A stretch of DNA of 64,000 bases from an uncultured Pseudomonadota bacterium (GTDB lineage: Bacteria > Myxococcota_A > UBA796 > GCA-2862545): assembly GCA_903861005.1 (NCBI GenBank), contig CAIOSP010000048.1, forward strand, positions 42,853 through 106,852, given 5' to 3'. Both the position numbers and the translations under genes were made by a program. Positions 17,373 through 26,201 of the stretch are shown piece by piece. The notes under the pieces were generated by a model. The model was given only the letters and a program-made list of their open reading frames with translations, had not been told where the DNA came from and ran no database searches. Positions within the stretch are counted from its first letter, which is position 1; each line of letters begins with the position of its first letter.

Positions 17373-19730
17373 CTAAAGGCGTAGCGCGGCCACCGTGTAC
17401 GCGTCACCACCCTGCTCGGCGCTCGCGACCTTCCAGGCGCCAACTTCTCGACAAGTGGGCAACCAACGCCGAACGGCCTGCTTCATGGCGCCGGTCCCGT
17501 GCCCGTGCAGGAAGAAGACGACGTTGTGGTCGCTTGAGATCGCGCGGCCGAGGAACTTCTCGATCTCCTCGATGCCGTCGTCCACGCGCATGCCGCGCAG
17601 GTCGAGCGTGTTGCTCTCCGTGCGGAGCGCCTGCTCCAGGGACGGCGCCGATGCCTTGGGCGCCTTGGGCGCGGGCGGCTTGGGGAGCGGGGCTTCGAAG
17701 CGGGCGCCCAGGCGCTCCAGCTCGGCGGGCGCGGCGCGGACGGTCAGGCCGCGCTGAGTGCGCACGGTGATCTGCCGACCCACCTCCATGACCTCGCCCA
17801 CGTCGCCACCGCGACGAAAGCGCGCGCGATCGCCGACCGACCACGACTGTGGCGCGGGCTCCGGCTCGGGCGCGGGGCCCAGCCCCTTGAGCGCCTCGAC
17901 CACCGCTCGGGTGGCGTTCGCCTTGTCGTGGCTGGGCGCGCGCTGCAGGTCGGCGACCACGGCAGCGACGGTCTTCTCGGCCTCGGCCAGCCGCTCCAGG
18001 AAGCCGGCGGCGCGGTCCTGCTCGATGCGCCGCGCGCGGGCGTCCAGCTCCTGCTCCCGCTTGGTCAGCCGCTGGTGCTGATCGGCCAGATCGGCGCGGA
18101 TCTTGGCCGCCTCGCGCGCGGCCTCCGCCGCGTTGCCGCGCTCGCGATCCAGCGCCGCCAGCGCGTCCGACAGGTTGCGCTCGCCCTGCTCCAGCAGCGC
18201 CTCGGCGCGGTGCACGATCGTCGGGTCGATGCCGATGCGCAGCGCGACGTCGAGCGCATGGCTCTCGCCGCTGGCGCCCGGCACCAGCCGGTAGGTCGGC
18301 CGTCCGCCCGCGAATTCCATGCCGGCCGTGGCGATGCGCGCGTCGGTCGCGCCCAGCGTCTTGAGGCGCTGGAAGTGCGTGGTGAGCACGGCGCGCACGC
18401 CCACCTCCAGCCAGCGCTCCACCACCGCGATCGCGAGCGCCGCGCCCTGGTGAGGGTCGGTGCCCGACGCGATCTCGTCGATCAGGAACAGCGCGCCGGG
18501 TGCTGAGCGCCGAAGCATGGCGTCCAGCGAGGCCAGGTGCGCGGAGAAGCTGGAGTGATCGCCGAGCACGCTCTGGTGGTCGCCGATCAACGCGACGATG
18601 TCGGGGAACACGTCGACGCGGCTGCCCTCGGCCGCGGGCACGAAGCAGCCCAGCCGCACCAGCCACGCCGCCAGGCCCACCGTCTTGAGCGCGATGGTCT
18701 TGCCGCCGGTGTTCGGACCTGAGACGATGAGGATCGGCGTGCGCGCGTCGAGCGACAGGTCGTTGGGCACCACCTCCAGCCCGCGCAGCGCCAGCACCGG
18801 GTGACGCGCCGCCGCCATGCGGAGCACGCCGTCTGTCCGAACGGTGGGGCGGTGCGCGTCCAGCCGATCCGCGAGCGCGGCGCGCGCGCAGGCCATGTCG
18901 ATCTCCGTCGCGGCGTCGAGCGCGTCGAGCGTGGGCTCCGCCATGCGACCCAGCGCGTGCGACAGCTCAGCCAGGATGCGACGCTCCTCGGCGTCCAGCT
19001 CGCCCTCGGCGATCTTGAGGTCGTTGTTCAGCTCGACCACGGCATGCGGCTCGATGAACGCGGTCTGTCCGGTGGACGACACGCCGTGCACGATGCCCAG
19101 CTCGCGCCGCTTGAAGTTGATCTTGACCGGCACCACGTACCGATCGCCGCGCTGCGTCACGAAGCGATCCTGGAGGATGTCGCCCATGGTGTCGCGCTTC
19201 ACGATGTCCTCGAGCGTGCGCCGGATCGACTGGTGGAGCCCCGCCACGCGAGACCGCAGGTCTGCCAGGAACGGGTAGGTCGACTCGGACAGCTCGCCCG
19301 CCGCGTCGAACGCGTCGCGCAGCATCTCCACGACCATGGTGTCGAGCCGGAGCCGCGGCCCCAGCGTGGCGAGCACCGGCGCCTCTCCGCCCACCGACTG
19401 GATCCAGCCACCCAGCGCGTCAAGCAGCGCGAGCGAAACGCCGCAGCCACGCAGCTCGGGCTTGTCGAGCACCGCGCCCTTTCCCGCGCGGCTCACCAGG
19501 GCCGCGATGTCGGCGATCCCGCCGACCGGGACGAACCCGCCGTCGCGCTCCAGCGCCCGGACCTCGTCCACCTGATCGTGCGCGCGTCGGATCCACGCCA
19601 AGTCATCCGACGGTCGAACCACCCTTGCGAGCCGACGGCCGCGCTCGGTCCGCGCACCCTCGGACAGCGCCGCAAGCACCGCGCCCACGTCAAGCGCCGC
19701 CTCGGTCTGCACGTCCAGCTCACGATCCAT
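17373..19730 (-). CDS. mutS2: MutS2 family endonuclease/recombination ATPase
   Basis: Starts at ATG 19730 (785 residues); the long upstream reading is a shadow. The MutS-type ATPase shows Walker A SGPNTGGKT (about 337-345), GDHQSVLGDHSSFSAHLASL and Walker B LFLIDEIASGTDP. A coiled coil follows (AALDRERGNAAEAAREAAK and on). The C-terminal Smr nuclease domain carries LDLRGMRVDDG and HGHGTGAMK. It lacks the mismatch-recognition domain of MutS1. The family limits homologous recombination by acting on branched DNA, and in some bacteria rescues collided ribosomes. Divergent from the gene at 19865. Confidence 0.92.
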   Translation of the reverse strand: MDRELDVQTEAALDVGAVLAALSEGARTERGRRLARVVRPSDDLAWIRRAHDQVDEVRALERDGGFVPVGGIADIAALVSRAGKGAVLDKPELRGCGVSLALLDALGGWIQSVGGEAPVLATLGPRLRLDTMVVEMLRDAFDAAGELSESTYPFLADLRSRVAGLHQSIRRTLEDIVKRDTMGDILQDRFVTQRGDRYVVPVKINFKRRELGIVHGVSSTGQTAFIEPHAVVELNNDLKIAEGELDAEERRILAELSHALGRMAEPTLDALDAATEIDMACARAALADRLDAHRPTVRTDGVLRMAAARHPVLALRGLEVVPNDLSLDARTPILIVSGPNTGGKTIALKTVGLAAWLVRLGCFVPAAEGSRVDVFPDIVALIGDHQSVLGDHSSFSAHLASLDAMLRRSAPGALFLIDEIASGTDPHQGAALAIAVVERWLEVGVRAVLTTHFQRLKTLGATDARIATAGMEFAGGRPTYRLVPGASGESHALDVALRIGIDPTIVHRAEALLEQGERNLSDALAALDRERGNAAEAAREAAKIRADLADQHQRLTKREQELDARARRIEQDRAAGFLERLAEAEKTVAAVVADLQRAPSHDKANATRAVVEALKGLGPAPEPEPAPQSWSVGDRARFRRGGDVGEVMEVGRQITVRTQRGLTVRAAPAELERLGARFEAPLPKPPAPKAPKASAPSLEQALRTESNTLDLRGMRVDDGIEEIEKFLGRAISSDHNVVFFLHGHGTGAMKQAVRRWLPTCREVGAWKVASAEQGGDAYTVAALRL

Positions 19731-19864
19731 CACCACACCCCGGTACCGGCCGGACCTAGCGCGGAACGGCTCCGATGGCCCCGGTCTGCGGTCGTTCGCA
19801 GTTCGGGTGCTCGCACGGGGTTTTCGATCCGATGACAACGCGGTACGGTAGAGATGCAGGGTCC

Positions 19865-21961
19865 ATGGGCACAGAAAACGACACCAAATCACCCCCTTGG
19901 TCGGACGAATCGCGGCGCGAAAGCGCCCGCGCAGCGCCCGCGTGGGTGCAGGTCCGTGCCAGCGCCTGGCCGCCTGAGCCCATTGACGACCACGATGACC
20001 CTGTCGACGACGAGGGCGACTCGCCCACCACCGTGTCCTGGGGCTTCCCTGGCAACCCGGTGATCGCGCCGACCACCGCGCCGGCCGTCGCCGCGTTCGC
20101 GGCGCGCGCTGAGCCCAAGGCGTCCGTTCGCCCGCCCCCGCCTGCCCCGCACGACGACGAGCCCGTTGGCGTCGCACCCGTGGCTCGCCGTCAGAGCAAG
20201 CGCAGCTCGATGGGCACGCCCGACTTCCTGGACCGCGCCGCGCCGCGCACGCCGGCCGACCGGACCCCGTCGCCGCGCGCCTACTACTCCAACCCCGCCG
20301 CGCGTCCGGCCGCAGAGGAGCCACGTTCCAACATGACCCCTCCCCGAGACACACGCGGTGGACGTCGTTCGGAAGAGCCGTCCAAGGAGCGTCGGGTGGC
20401 CGAGGCCACCGGACCGCAGGCGGGCCGTCGCGGACCCGGCGAGCGGGACTACGAGAGCAAAGGCACGGACGTGGGCTTCGGCGGCATGCGCGCCGCGCCG
20501 CCCGCGCGTGGTGCCCAGCCCATGCCTGCGCCTTCTTCCAGCCGGATGTTCGACGACGATGACCCCGACAAGAGCGATGCATGGTCCAGCTACTCGCCCC
20601 CCAAGCCCAAGCGCCCCCGCGGCAACGCCGCGCCGCCCCTGGTCACCCCGGCGAGGCAGCCCGTGACGGCCGGCGGCGTGAACTTCTCCTTCCTCGCGCG
20701 CGTCGTGCTCGGGATCGGCCTGCTGATGGGCGCCGGCGCCCTGGCGATCACCCTCATGCCGCGAAGCTCCAACACCCAGGTGGCGAGCGGCGAGGCCCCG
20801 ATGCTCCCGGTGGTCGGCGGCGCCATCCCCGCCGCAGATCCGCCTCCGCCCTTTGACGTGCAGGCCCCCGCGGCGTTCCGCCCGCAGCTGCTCGACGGCA
20901 AGGACGTCAGCGTCGAGATGATCCCCGAGGCGCTCGCCCAGGCGCGCGCCGACGGCAAGCTCGACCTGGCCGCCGCCTACGCCGACAAGCTCGCCCGCAC
21001 CGCGTCCGACCCGGCGACCTTCTTCCCCCTCGGCGAGCTCCTCGCTCAGAACGGCCAGACTGACGCCGCGTTCTACTGGCTCGTCCGCGGCGTGCACGAA
21101 TTCGGGGCCCGCCCCGAGCGCTTCGTCGAGCGCCAGGCGTTCGCCTCGCTGTGGACCGACGCCCGCTGGGACGCGTTCGCCCGCTGGGCCGTGCAGGTCC
21201 GTCGCTACCAGACGTCGAAGGGCTCCGCCGCGCCGCGCGTGATCCTGCCGTCGTCGATCGAGGCCGCCGTCGCGCTCGACGCCGCCCGCCACGCCGGCGA
21301 GCCTCGGCCCCGTGGCGGTCGCGGCAAGGCCATGCTCCCGGTGCTCTTCTGGTTCGACCCGGCCGACGGCACGGGCTCGCAGGTTCAGGCCTGGGGTCAG
21401 GCTGTGGCCGACGAGCTCGGCGTGATCGTCGTGAACGTGCTCGGCCCGGACCGCGTTGGCCCCATGGCGAGCGCCTGGTCCGGTGACCCCGCGCGCGACC
21501 GCGCCCAGGTGGACGCCGCGCTCGCCGCCATCACCAACGTCACGCCTGACGCCACCCGTCGCTACGCGGCCGGCATCGGCCAGGGCGGCACGTGGGGCGT
21601 CGAGCTCGCCATGCGCGACCCGAAGTTCCTGGCCGGCACGCTCGCACTTCACCCGACCGATGAGTGGCGCGGCCCGCGTGACACGTCGGCCGAGTCCAAC
21701 CGCGATCGCAAGCAGACCGTGACGCTGCTCGCTGGCGGCAAGGACGAAGACGAGCACGCGTTCTTGCGCGTCGAGCGCGGCCGTCTGCTGCGCGCCGGCG
21801 TCGAAGCCGTCATGGAGATCGACGAGAAGGCCTGGCCGGACAACGTCCCGACCGACCTCAAGGCTCGCCTCAGCACCTGGATGCTCGCGCGCCTGTCGCC
21901 GTCGCCGAACGCGGCGCTGCCGCCCGCGGCCGCCCCTGGCCTGCCGTCGGTGCCGTCGCCC
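19865..21961 (+). CDS. Single-pass membrane protein with hydrolase-like C-terminal domain lacking the serine
   Basis: About 699 residues from ATG 19865 (stop codon at 21962-21964); earlier in-frame starts at 19775 and 19832 run into the mutS2 promoter region. Residues 1-270 are a low-complexity, charged, Pro/Arg-rich cytoplasmic part with no domain that I recognise. One transmembrane helix lies at about 277-297. The outer part has TPR-like helices (about 345-430) and then an alpha/beta-hydrolase-like domain (about 480-690). Its nucleophile elbow reads YAAGIGQGGTWG, where esterases read GFSQGG, so the serine is Gly. Inferred: a binding or scaffold domain rather than an enzyme. Function unknown. 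Confidence 0.65.
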
Positions 21962-21972
21962 TGATCGGCCAG

Positions 21973-21989
21973 CCCGGCGGCCCGCCGGG
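21973..21989. terminator. GC-rich hairpin between convergent genes
   Basis: CCCGGCG, loop GCC, CGCCGGG: a perfect 7-bp stem 11 bases past the end of the membrane-protein gene and before the psd stop at 22002. No T-tract. Confidence 0.45.
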
Positions 21990-22001
21990 TCGCGCCCATC
22001 G

Positions 22002-22814
22002 CTAGGCCTGCCGCACGTCCGCGATCGCGGCGCCCATCCGGACAACGTCGCCCGCCGCCACGCGCGCGGTCCAGCGGCCCGGCGGCAGCACCAGCACCAC
22101 GGTCGAGCCCAGGTGGAACACGCCGAAGTCCCCGCCCCGGGTGACTTGCACGTCCGCCACGCCGTCGGTCGCGGGCGCGCCGGTGTTGGTGAGCAGGTCG
22201 CAGAACACGGTCTCCATGCGACCCACGCCGAACGCGCCGACCAGGATCATCTCCACCGGCCCCTGCGGCGTGTCGAGCTCGGCCCACACGCGCTCGTTGC
22301 GACCGAACAGGCCGGTCACGCCGCGCACCGCCGCCGGGAACACCGGCCACAGCGTGCCGGGCAGGTAGCGCCAGCGCCGGACCACTCCGTCGCAGGGCGC
22401 GTGGACGCGGTGGTAGTCGCGCGGGGACAGGTAGATCACGACGACGTCGCGCTCACCTTCCGCCGGGGCGCCGCACAGCGCCGTCAGGGTCAGCGGCCGA
22501 CCGGGCGCCACGTCGAACGAGCCGCCCTGGGTCTGGCCCACCCACGCCACCTTGCCGTCCACCGGGGACACCAGCACGTCGGGAGCTGGATCCACGGGCC
22601 GCGCGTCGGGCTTGAGCCTGCGCGTGAACAGCGCGGCGAGCGTCGGGTACGCGTCCAGGCCGTGCTCGGCCTCAGACATGTCCACCCCGTACGCGCGCAC
22701 AAAAACCGCGGTTCCAAGCTGGGAGAGACCCGTTCGCGACAGCACACCCATGGCGCGGGCGGCGGCCTTGCGGGGCACGACAGACAAGGCGGAGACGATG
22801 AGGGCATCACGCAT
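22002..22814 (-). CDS. psd: Phosphatidylserine decarboxylase
   Basis: The 270-residue proenzyme carries the three residues of the self-cleavage triad in family context: D86 in SPVDGKV, H138 in DYHRVHAP, and S237 in HLGSTVV. The GST variant of the LGST motif is cut before Ser to make the pyruvoyl cofactor. It decarboxylates phosphatidylserine to phosphatidylethanolamine at the inner membrane. Length fits the classical bacterial proenzyme group. Start ATG 22814. Converges on the membrane-protein gene at 19865. No pssA is in view. Confidence 0.93.
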   Translation of the reverse strand: MRDALIVSALSVVPRKAAARAMGVLSRTGLSQLGTAVFVRAYGVDMSEAEHGLDAYPTLAALFTRRLKPDARPVDPAPDVLVSPVDGKVAWVGQTQGGSFDVAPGRPLTLTALCGAPAEGERDVVVIYLSPRDYHRVHAPCDGVVRRWRYLPGTLWPVFPAAVRGVTGLFGRNERVWAELDTPQGPVEMILVGAFGVGRMETVFCDLLTNTGAPATDGVADVQVTRGGDFGVFHLGSTVVLVLPPGRWTARVAAGDVVRMGAAIADVRQA

Positions 22815-22885
22815 GGCGCGGCAGCTATCGCGACCACCTGCCCGGGGCGCGAGAAACGGCTATGGTTCGGCGTTGGAGCACCGCC

Positions 22886-23476
22886 ATGGCCGCTGAACTT
22901 CGCCTCCATGTCTTTGACGATCCCGACGTCGCCGCGTCCTTGTCGGTGGTGCGCGACTTCGTCCCCCGCCCGGGCGTCGACCCTGAGCCCCGCGAGTGGA
23001 GCCCAGGCCCCGCGCTCAAGCCCGGCCTGCACGAGAAGTGCATCACCTGCGAGCACGGCCACCCGAGCCAGCCCACCACGCTGGCCTGGTGCTTCTACGT
23101 GGTCGACCGGCCCGAGACGCGCGACCCCGGCTGGTGGCGCGCCCGCCTCCCGCACGGCGTCGACTTCCGACTCGTGATGTACCCGGACGGCGTCGACGGG
23201 CCGGAGGCCCTCAAGCGCGGCCGCGTGCTCGGCGTGTTCCCGTCCGAGTCGTCGACCGACGGCGGCCCGGTGCCCGTGGAGCCCGCGCCCGAGGTGATGC
23301 TGCAGACGCCCGAAGGCGCCGCGCTCGCCACGTTGAGCCAGGTCCGCCGCGAAGACGGCCGCCCGGTCTACTTCGTCGCCCCCATTCACTGGCGCCGCAT
23401 CACCGACGCGCTGCGCGCCAAGGCTCGCGTGACCAAGGAGCCGCCGCCGGGCCTGGGCCCCAAGAAGCGCTTCTAG
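22886..23476 (+). CDS. Hypothetical protein with CxxC motif
   Basis: 196 residues from ATG 22886, chosen because GGAG lies 7 bases upstream; ATG 22862 in frame is the alternative. No family recognised. Visible features are a cluster HEKCITCEHGH with a third Cys 14 residues on (AWCFYV), which could hold a metal, a Trp-rich stretch (PGWWRARL) and a basic end (GPKKRF). It has no signal peptide or membrane segment, so it is probably cytosolic. Its TAG stop overlaps the TAG of the convergent radical SAM gene within CTAG. Confidence 0.6.
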   Translation: MAAELRLHVFDDPDVAASLSVVRDFVPRPGVDPEPREWSPGPALKPGLHEKCITCEHGHPSQPTTLAWCFYVVDRPETRDPGWWRARLPHGVDFRLVMYPDGVDGPEALKRGRVLGVFPSESSTDGGPVPVEPAPEVMLQTPEGAALATLSQVRREDGRPVYFVAPIHWRRITDALRAKARVTKEPPPGLGPKKRF

Positions 23477-24492
23477 CCGAACATCGACAGCTGCACGCCG
23501 CGGCCCGGCACCCGAAAGGGAGACACCTCTGGGTAGGGCGGCGGCGACGTGAAGCCCAGGCGCCTGCAGGTGGTGTCGAAGACCTGGTCGGTCAGCGCCC
23601 ACACCTGATCGTGGCCGCGCATGCGATCGCCGAACGCGCTCGTCTTCATCTGGCCGTGGTGCGCGCGGCGGATGCGGTCGAACACGGCCTCGGCCCGCAG
23701 CGGCAGCGCCTCGCGCAGGCGGTCGACAAACACCGTCTCCACGTTGCCCGGCAGGCGCAGGGCGCTCATGAACGCCCAGGTGGCGCCCGCCTCGCGCGCG
23801 GCCTGCAACGTTCGCGGGATGAGGTGGTCGGTCAGGCCGGGAATGACCGGCGCCAACGACACGCCGACCGGGATCCCCGCGCTGGCCAGCGCCTCCATGG
23901 CGCGCAGCCGTGACGCCGGCGGCATGGTGCCCGGCTCCAGCGCGCGGCACACGTCCGCGTCCAGGATGGGGATCGAGAAGCTCACGCGGACCGCGTCGTG
24001 CTCGGCCAGGTGCAGCAGCAGGTCCAGGTCTCGCTCCACCAGCGGTGAGCGGGTGATGATCGCGACCGGGTTGCGGTAGCGGACCAGCACCTCAAGGCAG
24101 GCGCGCGTGATCTTGAGCTTGCGCTCGATTGGCTGGTACAGGTCGGTCACGCCCGCCATGTGGATGACCTCGCCCTTCCAGGAGCGGCGGCCGAGCTCGG
24201 CCTCCAGCACCTCAGCCAGGTCGTGCTTCACCATCAGCACGCGCTCAAAGTCCGACCCGGCGCCCAGGTCCAGGTACTCGTGCGTCCGCCGCGCGTAGCA
24301 GTAGGCGCAGGCGTGGGTGCAGCCCCGGTACGGGTTGAGCGACCAGCGAAACCCGATGTCCGGCGAGTCGATCTCGCGGATGGCCGTCTTGGCGTGGTCC
24401 TCGCGGATCTCCAAGCGCGCCGGGAGCGGAGGCTCCTCACGCTCGTAGGTCACGTCGTGGAACGGGTTCGGCGGGTTTCGCGGTATGAACAT
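23473..24492 (-). CDS. Radical SAM protein, Rv2578c/PA0069 (SplB-like) family
   Basis: 339 residues from ATG 24492; the in-frame extension to 26031 is a shadow through aroC. The cluster motif C58xxxC62xxC65 (RGCTHACAYCYARR) binds the 4Fe-4S cluster that cleaves S-adenosylmethionine. IGFRWSLNPYRGC and VSFSIPILD are typical of the SplB-like group that includes PA0069 and Rv2578c, whose substrates are not settled. It lacks evidence of being spore photoproduct lyase, as nothing here suggests sporulation of that kind. Cytosolic. Tail-to-tail stop overlap with the hypothetical gene. Confidence 0.85.
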   Translation of the reverse strand: MFIPRNPPNPFHDVTYEREEPPLPARLEIREDHAKTAIREIDSPDIGFRWSLNPYRGCTHACAYCYARRTHEYLDLGAGSDFERVLMVKHDLAEVLEAELGRRSWKGEVIHMAGVTDLYQPIERKLKITRACLEVLVRYRNPVAIITRSPLVERDLDLLLHLAEHDAVRVSFSIPILDADVCRALEPGTMPPASRLRAMEALASAGIPVGVSLAPVIPGLTDHLIPRTLQAAREAGATWAFMSALRLPGNVETVFVDRLREALPLRAEAVFDRIRRAHHGQMKTSAFGDRMRGHDQVWALTDQVFDTTCRRLGFTSPPPYPEVSPFRVPGRGVQLSMFG

Positions 24493-24548
24493 CTGTTCAC
24501 TTCTAACGGGCCACCCTGGACCCGTCGATGCGCACGCGCGGTCGTCCC

Positions 24549-24887
24549 CTACCCGGCGATCACCCAATAGAGGCCGTGGGCGACCAGGGCGAACACCACG
24601 CCCACCAGCCACACGCCGACGAACTGGAGCACTTGCCGGTCCTGCTCGGTGACGTGCGGACGCCACCAGACCGGCTTGCTCAGCTTGACCTGCTTGGACA
24701 CCAGCGTGGCGCGCTTGGTGACCCGCTCCTGCAAGGTGATCGGCTTGACCGCGTCGGGCACGCGCGCAAGCGCGTCGCGGTTGAGCTCCGCGCGGAGCCT
24801 GGGCGCCGTGTCGTCCGACGGACGGTTTCGGCTCCGCTGTTTTGCCGGTTCTGGGCGGGAAACGGGACGTGGTGTGACCGTGGACAT
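24549..24887 (-). CDS. Small membrane protein, unknown function
   Basis: 112 residues from ATG 24887, with CGGAG 9 bases upstream; the longer reading to 24911 lacks this. The N-terminal 80 residues are basic and soluble. One hydrophobic segment near the C terminus (VLQFVGVWLVGVVFALVAHGLYWVI) would place the body in the cytosol with a tail anchor. No family recognised. Divergent from aroC. Confidence 0.55.
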   Translation of the reverse strand: MSTVTPRPVSRPEPAKQRSRNRPSDDTAPRLRAELNRDALARVPDAVKPITLQERVTKRATLVSKQVKLSKPVWWRPHVTEQDRQVLQFVGVWLVGVVFALVAHGLYWVIAG

Positions 24888-24978
24888 GGCTGGGTCTCCG
24901 TCCGCGATCATCGGAACGGATCGTCACGGCTGGAGCGGAATTCGCGCCCACGCCGGATCGGTGCGTTAGGCGCCGCCC

Positions 24979-26103
24979 ATGGGAAGCAGCCTCGGACTCC
25001 TGTTCCGCTTGACCACCTTTGGCGAGAGCCACGGCGGCGCCCTCGGCGGCGTCGTCGAGGGCTGTCCGCCCGGCCTCAAGCTCGACCTCGACGCCATCCA
25101 GGCCGAGCTCGACCGGCGCAAGCCTGGCCAGTCCAAGCTGACCACGCAGCGCAAGGAGTCCGACCGCGTCACCCTCCTGTCCGGCACGGTGGACGGCGTG
25201 ACGCTCGGCACGGCGATCGGCTTCACCATCCCCAACGAGGACCAGGACAGCCGCGCCTACTCCACGTTCGCGGACAAGTACCGGCCTTCGCACGCGGACT
25301 TCACCTACGACGCCCGCTACGGCGTCCGCGCCACGGCCGGCGGCGGCCGCGCCAGCGCCCGTGAGACGGCCGCGCGCGTGGTCGGCGGCGCCATCGCCCG
25401 TCAGGTCCTCCAGCACCTCGGCGGCGTCGAGGTCGTGGCCTGGGTCGAGCGCGTGCAGGATCTGGTCGCCACGGTCGACCCCGCCACGGTCACCACCGCC
25501 CTGGTCGACGTCAACGACGTGCGCTGCCCGGACGTGGCGGCCGCGATCAAGATGGAAGAGCGCATCAAGGCCGTGCGCTCCGAAGGCGACAGCGTCGGCG
25601 GCGTGGTGCGCTGCGTGGCGCGCGGCGTGCCCGCCGGCCTGGGCGATCCGGTCTTCGACAAGCTCGAGGCCGATCTGGGCAAGGCGCTGCTGTCGCTGCC
25701 CGCCGCCAAGGGCTTCGAGTCGGGCAGCGGCTTCGCCGGGACCTACCTGACCGGCCTCGCGCACAACGACGTGTTCGTGCCCGACGCCGCCAAGGGGATT
25801 GCCACCACCACCAACCGGTCGGGCGGCATCCAGGGCGGCATCAGCAACGGCATGCCCGTCGAGGTCGCGGTCGCCTTCAAGCCGGTCGCCACCGTGTTCC
25901 GTGAGCAGGCCACCGTGGACCGCAACGGGGCGGCCGTCACGCTGATGCCGCGCGGTCGTCACGACCCGTGCGTGCTGCCTCGCGCCGTCCCCATGGTCGA
26001 GGCGATGGTCTGTCTTGTGCTCGTCGACCATTGGCTGCGTTGGCGGGGTCAGGTCGGATCTGCGCCTGCAATCCCGATCGGACGGGGCTTTGAAACTCGG
26101 TAA
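24979..26103 (+). CDS. aroC: Chorismate synthase
   Basis: The 374-residue protein matches the family from end to end. It opens with [11 protein letters not shown] (signature 1), has [17 protein letters not shown] (signature 2) and a [16 protein letters not shown] region contacting FMN and phosphate, and ends with [15 protein letters not shown]. It catalyses the last shikimate step, 5-enolpyruvylshikimate-3-phosphate to chorismate, using reduced FMN, which the neighbouring flavin/ferredoxin reductases of the cell could supply. Start ATG 24979. Stands alone in its orientation, apart from the other aro genes. Confidence 0.96.
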   Translation: MGSSLGLLFRLTTFGESHGGALGGVVEGCPPGLKLDLDAIQAELDRRKPGQSKLTTQRKESDRVTLLSGTVDGVTLGTAIGFTIPNEDQDSRAYSTFADKYRPSHADFTYDARYGVRATAGGGRASARETAARVVGGAIARQVLQHLGGVEVVAWVERVQDLVATVDPATVTTALVDVNDVRCPDVAAAIKMEERIKAVRSEGDSVGGVVRCVARGVPAGLGDPVFDKLEADLGKALLSLPAAKGFESGSGFAGTYLTGLAHNDVFVPDAAKGIATTTNRSGGIQGGISNGMPVEVAVAFKPVATVFREQATVDRNGAAVTLMPRGRHDPCVLPRAVPMVEAMVCLVLVDHWLRWRGQVGSAPAIPIGRGFETR

Positions 26104-26201
26104 TCCAGAGCCTCACGTCCGTTGACCTTGTTTCCATGACTTTTGGCCGCGATGTCTGTTAAAACCCGCAAGGTCGCGGGAACGCGACACGAGGTGGGCA
26201 C

